Shown here in pieces: positions 1-6,018 of a DNA stretch of 7,429 bases. Numbering within the stretch: position 1 is the stretch's first letter; the number at the start of each line of letters is the position of its first letter. A model generated the notes under the pieces. That model saw nothing but the letters and a program-made list of their open reading frames with translations. It was not told where the DNA came from and searched no databases. The stretch comes from Spirochaetales bacterium (GTDB lineage: Bacteria > Spirochaetota > Spirochaetia > SPDA01): the NCBI GenBank assembly GCA_004525155.1, contig SPDA01000080.1:1-7429 (forward strand). The letters are read 5' to 3'. Position numbers and translations under genes: made by a program.

Positions 1-15
1 CCGGCTCGTTCCCGC

Positions 16-1854
16 CTAATAGGAAAGCACGATCTCTTCTTTTTCTGTTTTATTTCTAAGTTTTATAAAGAGGGTCCTGGTATCTTCCCGGTAGAACCAG
101 CCCGAGGCGTAATCCTGAAAATACCTGTCTTCGCGCCAGGGTTGGCCTAACATGCTGAGATTCTGAAAAGGCTTAATACCCTGAATAATAAGATTATGTA
201 TACGGCCCGGCGGATAGGTGATTTCGAGGGTAAGTGTGCTCTCTCCGATGCGGCTGGCGCTGATTTCCGCAGCGGACCAGGCCCAGGTGCCGGGTCCGAA
301 ACTTTTAATAAGCGACGTTTCCCGGGGATAATACCTTCCCTCTGTAAGTATGGAATAAATATCCTCCGGCGCCATATACGTTCCGGTTTCCCCTGACTTG
401 TCTTTCTGCCCGGATATGCTTTCCGGAATATACCCCAGCGCATCTCCTGTTTTCAGTACGGAGGAGAGGATATTTCCGCCCAGCAGCGAAAACAGGGGCT
501 TGTCCGAATGCTTGTCGAGGTTCCGTAGAAGGAGAGCGATTTCTAGATTGGTGAATAGATCGACAGACTTTGTATCATCGCTGATAAACACGGACCTGCC
601 GTCGGACCCGACAAAAGGATATATAAAATCTTCTATTCCCTTTACGACAAAGGTGTACAGATCCTCCGTATCCAGGCCCAGTTCAACGGCGTCCAGATAT
701 ACTGTTCCGATGCCTGCAATCACCGCCGGGGTGAAATCCTGAGCCTGCATGGACAGGATGAACGAGAACAAATCCTGTGTAAGCCCGAAGGGACCCCTGT
801 CGGCTATCACCTTGAGCAGGTGTGGATAGGCGAGCACGGACACATCCCTCGCGCGTATTCTGTCCGTAAATTCATTAATTAAAACCGCGTCCTCCTGCTG
901 CTGGATATCGGCCAGGGCAAACAGGTTTCCGAAATACGGAGTTGTCTGAAATGTGAGTGTCTGTCTATTCAGGTTCGGTACGGCCCAGAGCCTGTTAAAG
1001 ATTTCATCGTACTGGTTTCGCTCCTGGGACTCGGCGAGCAGGGCGGACAGGGCGGCTTCCGAAAAGGCGGCGGGACCGTTTTTCATCTTCCAGATACCTT
1101 CCTGGACCGAATAGCGGGAGTTCTTCCAGCCTTCGTAGGCCGCATCGAGGAAAGCTCCGATCTGTGCCTGGATTTCCTCTTCAGGCACCGGTTTCATTTT
1201 GGAAAGAAACCAGGAAAGGGCGGGACCTCCGGCGGTGTTATCCTCGGCAGCTGTATAGCGGAGGGAAGCCCCTTTATCATCGGCTGGAATGACCAGCCTC
1301 TGCCGTTCCGGCGCCAGGACTGACCCCCGGGGCATGGAAATATAGGCCGTCATGTCCGCGTTTTTCAGTGTCACTACCGGCAGACTTGTCTCGGAAACGG
1401 GGTTGAGTCCTCCTGTTCCCAGGTAGGGAACGCTTATCTGTTTTACCGGCAGGGGGCTTGCTGAAGTATCAAAGGAAATATCGATTATTCTGGATGTGGA
1501 ATCCGCATAGGAAAGCCGCAGGACCGCAAAATTGGCGAACGCTATTTCCATGGATTCGGGCATCAGGGAAAAGGTTGACGGAGGCACTGTTTTTCTGCTG
1601 CCGTCGGAGAACTCTATGTCAAGGGTTGACGTGTGGTTAAAGATCAGATGAAAATCGTCCCAGGAAACATCCAGCGAGCCCACTTTATCTCTACGGTTTC
1701 CGTTTCCTGCCATGTAGGAGCCGGAAATCTGGATAATGCCGAAACGCTCCGAAATCTTTTTACCTCCCCAGAACTGGAGGAAAAGGAATAAAATGATTAT
1801 GCCAACATAGATTACGGGAATCAGTATAAACTTTTTCGGCAGCCGGCTTTCCAT
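16..1854 (-). CDS. Membrane-anchored protein of unknown function, single N-terminal TM segment
   Basis: I do not recognise this family. The start chosen here is the ATG at 1854..1852, giving 612 residues (MESRLPKK...). A short basic N-terminus is followed by one strongly hydrophobic segment at about residues 9-29 (ILIPVIYVGIIILFLF core) with no cleavage site or lipobox, so it looks like a signal anchor with the rest outside the cytoplasm. About residues 30-215 look beta-rich, about 220-500 mostly helical, and the last ~80 beta-rich with many aromatics (motif GWFYREDTRTL near the end); the protein ends IVLSY before TAG at 18..16. The frame is open upstream to ATGs at 1878, 1893, 1923 and 1953; the 1953 start would give 645 residues beginning with PAAIM-like pentapeptides encoded by the tandem repeat. 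None of these starts has a good Shine-Dalgarno. I prefer 1854 because the hydrophobic anchor then sits at the very N-terminus and a promoter-like sequence ends just before it. It is divergent from the lipoprotein operon. Confidence 0.8.
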   Translation of the reverse strand: MESRLPKKFILIPVIYVGIIILFLFLQFWGGKKISERFGIIQISGSYMAGNGNRRDKVGSLDVSWDDFHLIFNHTSTLDIEFSDGSRKTVPPSTFSLMPESMEIAFANFAVLRLSYADSTSRIIDISFDTSASPLPVKQISVPYLGTGGLNPVSETSLPVVTLKNADMTAYISMPRGSVLAPERQRLVIPADDKGASLRYTAAEDNTAGGPALSWFLSKMKPVPEEEIQAQIGAFLDAAYEGWKNSRYSVQEGIWKMKNGPAAFSEAALSALLAESQERNQYDEIFNRLWAVPNLNRQTLTFQTTPYFGNLFALADIQQQEDAVLINEFTDRIRARDVSVLAYPHLLKVIADRGPFGLTQDLFSFILSMQAQDFTPAVIAGIGTVYLDAVELGLDTEDLYTFVVKGIEDFIYPFVGSDGRSVFISDDTKSVDLFTNLEIALLLRNLDKHSDKPLFSLLGGNILSSVLKTGDALGYIPESISGQKDKSGETGTYMAPEDIYSILTEGRYYPRETSLIKSFGPGTWAWSAAEISASRIGESTLTLEITYPPGRIHNLIIQGIKPFQNLSMLGQPWREDRYFQDYASGWFYREDTRTLFIKLRNKTEKEEIVLSY

Positions 1855-1861
1855 ATGCCGG

Positions 1862-1890
1862 ATTCTATCAACAGGCATGTAAAAAAGCAA
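1862..1890 (-). promoter_or_regulatory. Putative sigma70-like promoter of the minus-strand gene, extended -10
   Basis: Read on the minus strand, TTGCTT (1890..1885) is followed by a 17-base spacer and TAGAAT (1867..1862), which matches TATAAT at 5 of 6 positions. The spacer ends in TGA, so there is a TGn extended -10 element that compensates for the weak -35 (3 of 6). A start point about 7 bases downstream falls at 1855-1854, on the ATG at 1854, which would make the mRNA leaderless. The call rests on sequence match only. A competing reading is that this stretch is coding, if translation begins at 1953. Confidence 0.4.
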
Positions 1891-1965
1891 CATGATTTCC
1901 GCCGGCTTGATTGCCGCCGGCATGATTGCCGCAGGCAGGACAGCCGCCGGCATGATTGCCGATGC
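1891..1965. repeat. Five tandem copies of a 15-bp unit between divergent promoters
   Basis: Five consecutive 15-base units begin at 1891, 1906, 1921, 1936 and 1951, with plus-strand consensus CATGATTGCCGCCGG. Units 1, 2 and 3 each differ from it at one position, and units 4 and 5 at three. The unit junctions at 1901-1906, 1916-1921 and 1946-1951 read GCCGGC, a palindrome. Because 15 is a multiple of three, the minus-strand frame stays open and would read as pentapeptides of the PAAIM type. The array lies exactly between the two outward -35 boxes: the minus-strand -35 ends at 1890, and the plus-strand -35 is inside unit 5. It could be a regulator-binding array, a spacer that arose by slippage, or the coding start of the minus-strand gene. 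Confidence 0.9.
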
Positions 1966-1984
1966 CGGGATACTAGTGTATAAT
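1956..1984 (+). promoter_or_regulatory. Putative sigma70-like promoter of the TPR lipoprotein operon
   Basis: TTGCCG (1956-1961, 4 of 6 matches to TTGACA) is followed by exactly 17 bases and a perfect TATAAT (1979-1984). The predicted start point is near 1991, only about 5 bases before the ATG at 1996. A short dyad, ATAC-TAGT-GTAT (1970-1981), overlaps the upstream half of the -10 box and might be an operator, although its 4-base arms are too short to weigh heavily. The -35 box is part of the last 15-bp repeat unit, so repeat copy number or sequence changes could affect this promoter. Confidence 0.6.
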
Positions 1985-1995
1985 GCCCTTCGTTT

Positions 1996-3450
1996 ATGAT
2001 GAATCGAAATATACTCTTTTCAATCTGCCTGCTGTTTTTTCTTTTTTTGATGATACTGGCCGGCTGCGCGACGAAGGCAACTGTTAAGCCGGGAACATCC
2101 CTTGTTACGCCGGAGAAACCCGGGACGGGAGAACCAGGGGCAGAACAGCCTGTACCTGAAAAACAACCGGAAGATCCTTATCGGCAGATTGAGGAACTTG
2201 TCACTGCAGGGGAAACAGGTAAAGCCCTGCGGGTTTTTGAAAACAGCATTAAAGAAAAAGCGACGTCTGAGGATTTAAGCCTGTTCGGGCTTCTGCTCGT
2301 TTCGGATGGCAAATTCGAAGAGGCAAAAGCGGCTTTTCTCGAGTCCCTGGCCCTTGATCCCGGCAACACCGAGGCTTTGTATAACCTGGCCCTGTATGAA
2401 GGACTTTCAGGCGACACAAAGAAGCAGGAGGAGTACCTCCGGTCCATCCTGGCAGGCGATCCGGAGAATGCGGACGCCCAGGCTGCTCTGGGAGAAATAC
2501 TGCTGGACAGAAAGAAGACCGCCGACGCGAAACAGGTCTTTACGGATGCCCTGGCCCTGGACCAGGGTAGCATTTCGGCGAGGATGGGATACGGTTCGGT
2601 ACTTATGGCGGAGAAAAATTTTATGGAAGCGGCGAAGGAGTTTTCCGCGATAATCGCCGGCTCTCCGGATTTCATGTTCGCCTACATAGACAGAAGCAGG
2701 GCATACCAGGGGCTGGAAAAATTCGGGGAGGCGGAAACGGATCTGACGGCCGCCATTGCCATTGATCCGGGTTACGCGTGGAACTATCTCGACAGGGGCA
2801 GGCTCAGGGTAAACAGGGGAAAACTCTACGACGCGCTCGGGGATTTCGACAAAGCCATTGAGCTCGATGAGGATAATTTTTTCCCCTATGCCTACAAGGC
2901 CGGCATTCTGGATGATCTCGGCAGGGTGGACGAAGCCGTTGCCGCCTACAGGAAGGTTCTCGAACTTCGCGGGGATTATTATTTTATCTACGCTCCCCTC
3001 GGGACCCTGCTCTACATGCGGAACCAGTGGGACGAAGCCGGGTCCTTTTTCGCAAAGGCTTACGAATTCGACAAGCAGTCCTTTGAATTCGTTCTTCTTG
3101 CAGGTCTCTGCTATAAGCGGGGCGGTAATAATACGAAAAGCGGGGAGTACCTTACAAAACTACTGCCTACCATTCCCCGCGAGAGCCTGTATTATCACGT
3201 GGCCAGGTTTCTTCTTGAACCGGGTTACGACAATCAGGCGATTTACTATATAAGCAAGGAAAAGGATGAAAATATGAAAACACGGATGCTGTTTTATCTT
3301 GCCGCTTCCTATGTTCAGCAGAACAGGATAAGTCTCGCGCAGACTTATCTTCTGGAAGTAAAGGATAAAAGCTTTCCGGGTATGATCGAAGGCCGATTGG
3401 CAGAGTGGGAGTTAGCGGAACTGCAGTCTCCCTCCATCAGCGGTAATTAA
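1996..3450 (+). CDS. TPR-repeat lipoprotein
   Basis: This 484-residue protein is probably exported and lipid-anchored. The N-terminus has the basic start MMNR, a hydrophobic core and the lipobox LAGC, with the lipidated Cys at residue 24. A proline- and glutamate-rich linker (about 25-61) follows. Residues 95-400 are nine contiguous 34-residue tetratricopeptide repeats without insertions, preceded by a degenerate repeat (about 62-94) and followed by one or two irregular ones up to about 470. TPR arrays are protein-protein scaffolds, so the role is likely assembly or docking in the envelope; partners cannot be read from the sequence. The start must be 1996 or the adjacent ATG at 1999, because an in-frame TAA (1981-1983) lies just upstream. 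No Shine-Dalgarno is visible in the 12 bases between that stop and the ATG. It is the first gene of the plus-strand cluster, 20 bases before the TraB gene, and divergent from the minus-strand membrane protein. Confidence 0.92.
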   Translation: MMNRNILFSICLLFFLFLMILAGCATKATVKPGTSLVTPEKPGTGEPGAEQPVPEKQPEDPYRQIEELVTAGETGKALRVFENSIKEKATSEDLSLFGLLLVSDGKFEEAKAAFLESLALDPGNTEALYNLALYEGLSGDTKKQEEYLRSILAGDPENADAQAALGEILLDRKKTADAKQVFTDALALDQGSISARMGYGSVLMAEKNFMEAAKEFSAIIAGSPDFMFAYIDRSRAYQGLEKFGEAETDLTAAIAIDPGYAWNYLDRGRLRVNRGKLYDALGDFDKAIELDEDNFFPYAYKAGILDDLGRVDEAVAAYRKVLELRGDYYFIYAPLGTLLYMRNQWDEAGSFFAKAYEFDKQSFEFVLLAGLCYKRGGNNTKSGEYLTKLLPTIPRESLYYHVARFLLEPGYDNQAIYYISKEKDENMKTRMLFYLAASYVQQNRISLAQTYLLEVKDKSFPGMIEGRLAEWELAELQSPSISGN

Positions 3451-3470
3451 TAAAAACAGGATACATAATT

Positions 3471-4664
3471 ATGGAAGATTCGACGCACATCAGTGATACG
3501 ATAAGCAGGGTACGTCTCGGGGACAGGGAAATAATTCTGGTAGGCACCGCGCATATATCCAGGCAGAGCGTGGAGGAAGTGGACGCGATTATCCGGCAGG
3601 AAATGCCGGAACGGGTCTGCGTGGAAATTGACCAGGGCAGATACAAATCCATGACGGAAGGTCAGAACTGGAGCAGTCTCAAGATCGGGGACATCATCCG
3701 GCAGCGTAAAGGATTTCTGCTCCTTGCCAACCTGATACTTTCCTCTTTTCAGAGAAGAATGGGGCTCAACCTGGGTACAAAACCGGGCGAGGAGATGATG
3801 AAGGCCGTCCAGACTGCCCAGGAGCTGGACATCCCCTTTTCATTTTCCGACCGGGAGGTACAGGTGACCCTCCGCCGGGCCTGGGGAAAATCGAGTTTCT
3901 GGAACAAAAACAAGCTGCTGGCGGCGCTGCTCGGCTCCGTGTTTACCAAGGAAAAACTGACTGAAGAGGAAATGGAAAGACTTAAAAACAGGAATGCCCT
4001 GGAAGGGATGCTCGAAGAACTGGCGCATGTGATGCCTTCGGTGAAGGAAGTTCTAATAGACGAGCGTGACAGGTTTCTGGCTACCAACATTTTCAATACA
4101 TCCGAAAAAAAGGTTGTGGCTGTCATAGGTGCCGGACACGCCCCGGGCATTGTCCGCTGGCTTAACGATCTGCACGAGGGGAAGGTCGAGAATGACCTCG
4201 AAGATATAAGCGCGGCGCCGCCGCCCAAAAAAATTACGAAAATAACTCCCTGGATAATTCCTTTAATCGTAGTTGGCGTTCTGGCTCTGGGGTTTTTCAG
4301 GTCCGGCTGGCGTGAGGCACTGTCCATGCTCTGGATGTGGGTTCTTGTAAACGGCACCCTTTCCGCCCTCGGGTCACTCATCGCCCTGGCCCATCCGGTT
4401 ACCATTCTAGCTGCCTTTGTGGCGGCACCCATAACGTCTCTCAATCCTGCCATAGGGGTGGGCATTGTGACCGGTCTTGTCGAAGCGTATTTCCGGAAAC
4501 CGAGGGTAATTGATTTTGAAAACCTGCAGGATGACATAAGCAGTTTCAGGGGGTTTTACCGGAACAGGTTTACCCGGATACTGCTGGTATTTTTCCTGTC
4601 CACCATCGGCAGCGCCATCGGTACGTTCATCGGTATACCCTTTATAACATCGCTTCTCGCCTGA
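3471..4664 (+). CDS. TraB/PrgY family membrane protein
   Basis: This 397-residue protein belongs to the TraB/PrgY (pheromone-shutdown, Tiki-related) family. The N-terminal domain (about 20-240) carries the family motifs: GTAH at 25-28, ERVCVEID..R at about 47-57 (Glu52, Asp54, Arg57), an ERDRFLA segment near 200, and GAGH at 220-223. Two GxxH motifs plus a glutamate are the residues proposed to bind metal in Tiki-type proteases. The C-terminal part (about 255-397) holds several hydrophobic segments and the very conserved block HPVTILAAF..AP..SLNPAIG.G...GLVEAY.RKP (His308). Length and architecture match full-length prokaryotic TraB proteins. There is no N-terminal signal peptide. In Enterococcus PrgY reduces activity of a peptide pheromone, but most bacterial members have no established function, and 'pheromone shutdown' should not be transferred. 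ATG 3471 is preceded by AGGA (3458-3461, 9-base spacing). It is probably co-transcribed with both neighbours. Confidence 0.93.
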   Translation: MEDSTHISDTISRVRLGDREIILVGTAHISRQSVEEVDAIIRQEMPERVCVEIDQGRYKSMTEGQNWSSLKIGDIIRQRKGFLLLANLILSSFQRRMGLNLGTKPGEEMMKAVQTAQELDIPFSFSDREVQVTLRRAWGKSSFWNKNKLLAALLGSVFTKEKLTEEEMERLKNRNALEGMLEELAHVMPSVKEVLIDERDRFLATNIFNTSEKKVVAVIGAGHAPGIVRWLNDLHEGKVENDLEDISAAPPPKKITKITPWIIPLIVVGVLALGFFRSGWREALSMLWMWVLVNGTLSALGSLIALAHPVTILAAFVAAPITSLNPAIGVGIVTGLVEAYFRKPRVIDFENLQDDISSFRGFYRNRFTRILLVFFLSTIGSAIGTFIGIPFITSLLA

Positions 4665-4676
4665 AAATACACGATC

Positions 4677-5975
4677 ATGGAAGCGCTGCTGAACCTACCG
4701 GTTTTAGTTAAAGTCTTTGTCTCCTTTTTTTTCATAATTGCCGTAACGAGGCTTCTTAAAAGCCTGCTGCTGGCCCTTGCCGGCGGAACCGTGATACTGG
4801 CTCTGTGGGCCGGTCACAGTCTGTGGTCTATGGCAGCCGTTGTCTGGAAGCTCCTGACCTCGGTCAACAACCTCTTTTTGATAATCATCGTGATCCTGGT
4901 CATTATCCTGAGCAGGCAGATGGAAGAATCAGGCATCATGCGGGATATGGTCAAACGTATAAAAAGCCGGCTGTCCCAGAAGTTTTCCATGGCCGCCCTG
5001 CCTGCGATTATCGGCCTTCTGCCCATGCCCGGCGGGGCCCTTTTTTCCGCCCCCCTGGTGGATGACTGCGACGACAAGAAGATCCATCCGCCCCTGCTTA
5101 AAACCCAGATTAATTACTGGTTCCGGCATATCTGGGAGTTCTGGTGGCCCCTGTACCCGGGCGTCCTTGTCGCCCTTGCCCAGAGCCGTCTGCCTTTCTG
5201 GGAGTTCGCCCTTCTGCAGATACCCTTAAGCATTTTCTCCATTGCCGGGGGGTATGTATTTTTTCTCAGAAAGATAAGCCCCGTGTACGATCACGAAGAC
5301 AAGCCGAAGGATTCGTTTATCGTGCTGCTGGTTCCAATCTTCGTCATAATTACGGTCTACGCGGTACTCAAGATATTTTTCCCTCCTATCGAGAAAATCA
5401 GCACCTATCTTCCCATGACTATCGGTATACTTTTCGCGATCATCATTCTCGAACTTCAGAAACCCCTTCCTTTCTCCGTGTGGAAGAAGATTCTGTGGTC
5501 CAGGAAGATTCTGAACATGGCCCTCATCGTACTGTTCATACGTATCTACGGGGCCTTTATCGAATCAAGACTTCCCGGCGGCGGTCTGCTCATGGAAACC
5601 ATGCGCTTCGAGCTTGACAGCCTGGGCGTGCCGATTTTTGTCCTGGTCATCGCCGTGGCTTTTATAAGCGGTATAACCACGGGGCTCGCGGTGGGGTTTG
5701 TCGGCGCCAGTTTTCCCATTGTCATGAGCATCCTGGGTCAATCGCCGCAACAGGGACTTCTGCTGTCCACGGTAGTCCTGGCTTACGGATTTGGATATGT
5801 GGGCATGCTCCTATCTCCCGTGCATGTGTGCCTGATAGTGACGAATGAGTATTTCAAGACAAATCTCTTTCACAGCATTTCGAGTTTTATCCGGCCGGCT
5901 GCTTTTATCCTGGCAGGAACCCTTATTCTTTCGATTCTGCCGCAATTCATTTTCGGTTCCAGCATCTGGAATTGA
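4677..5975 (+). CDS. DUF401 family integral membrane protein, probable transporter
   Basis: This 432-residue protein is hydrophobic throughout, with about 10 or more candidate membrane segments. It carries the hallmark blocks of DUF401: GLLPMPGGALFSAPLVDD at 113-130 and INYWFRHIWEFWWPLYPG at 145-162. A second glycine-rich block, FISGITTGLAVGF (about 329-341), begins the C-terminal half. The two halves each contain a Gly/Pro-rich re-entrant-like stretch, as in the ion-transporter superfamily to which DUF401 is assigned, whose members often carry organic anions; no substrate is known for this family. The gene starts 12 bases after the TraB stop, and the bases before ATG 4677 lack a Shine-Dalgarno, so translation may be coupled to the upstream gene. 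A dehydratase acting on branched hydroxy-di- or tricarboxylates lies downstream, which makes a carboxylate substrate a reasonable but untested guess. Confidence 0.9.
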   Translation: MEALLNLPVLVKVFVSFFFIIAVTRLLKSLLLALAGGTVILALWAGHSLWSMAAVVWKLLTSVNNLFLIIIVILVIILSRQMEESGIMRDMVKRIKSRLSQKFSMAALPAIIGLLPMPGGALFSAPLVDDCDDKKIHPPLLKTQINYWFRHIWEFWWPLYPGVLVALAQSRLPFWEFALLQIPLSIFSIAGGYVFFLRKISPVYDHEDKPKDSFIVLLVPIFVIITVYAVLKIFFPPIEKISTYLPMTIGILFAIIILELQKPLPFSVWKKILWSRKILNMALIVLFIRIYGAFIESRLPGGGLLMETMRFELDSLGVPIFVLVIAVAFISGITTGLAVGFVGASFPIVMSILGQSPQQGLLLSTVVLAYGFGYVGMLLSPVHVCLIVTNEYFKTNLFHSISSFIRPAAFILAGTLILSILPQFIFGSSIWN

Positions 5976-5976
5976 A
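5952..5976 (+). other. Hairpin overlapping the DUF401 stop codon
   Basis: TTCCAG (5957-5962) and CTGGAA (5966-5971) form a perfect 6-bp stem around a 3-base CAT loop. The stem can extend to 11 pairs (5952-5962 with 5966-5976) if two G-U pairs are allowed. The 3' arm contains the TGA stop codon (5973-5975). No run of T follows on the plus strand (AATAAGGCG comes next), so this is not a normal intrinsic terminator. It could be a weak attenuator, a processing site, or chance. Confidence 0.35.
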
Positions 5977-6000
5977 TAATAAGGCGAACTTGATTACAAT
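5972..6000 (+). promoter_or_regulatory. Possible internal promoter for the dehydratase genes
   Basis: TTGAAT (5972-5977, 4 of 6 matches) and TACAAT (5995-6000, 5 of 6) are separated by 17 bases, a canonical sigma70 layout in the only gap of the cluster longer than 20 bases. The predicted start near 6007 leaves a leader of about 12 bases that still contains the GAGG ribosome binding site (6010-6013). It would let the dehydratase be expressed apart from the envelope genes. The -35 box overlaps the 3' arm of the hairpin and the DUF401 stop codon. The support is sequence match only. Confidence 0.35.
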
Positions 6001-6018
6001 GCGCGCAGCGAGGCTTGT

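Noticed and set aside
1891..1965. CRISPR array
   Set aside because: The units are directly contiguous, 15 bases long, with no spacers, and there are no cas genes.
1977..1982. Divergent minus-strand -10 box (TATACA) overlapping the lipoprotein promoter
   Set aside because: Bases 16-18 upstream give no -35 match better than 2 of 6; the TTGCTT/TAGAAT pair nearer the gene is a better candidate.
3451..3470. Separate promoter for the TraB gene
   Set aside because: The 20-base gap holds only a ribosome binding site (AGGA), with no spaced -35/-10 pair.
3749..4537. Long open frame on the minus strand (262 codons) inside the TraB gene
   Set aside because: It is fully antisense to a gene with unmistakable family motifs, its translation is Ser/Arg-rich without domain character, and it has no promoter or ribosome binding site evidence.
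5144..5617. 157-codon plus-strand frame inside the DUF401 gene
   Set aside because: It is out of frame with the conserved DUF401 coding sequence; its Arg/His/Pro-rich translation is typical of a shadow frame.
5952..5976. Intrinsic terminator after the DUF401 gene
   Set aside because: The stem is modest, two of its pairs are G-U, and no T-run follows; it was kept only as an unexplained hairpin.
5976..6018. Leucine T-box, attenuator peptide or riboswitch ahead of the dehydratase genes
   Set aside because: The gap is only 43 bases, far too short for these leaders, and it holds no leucine-rich small frame.
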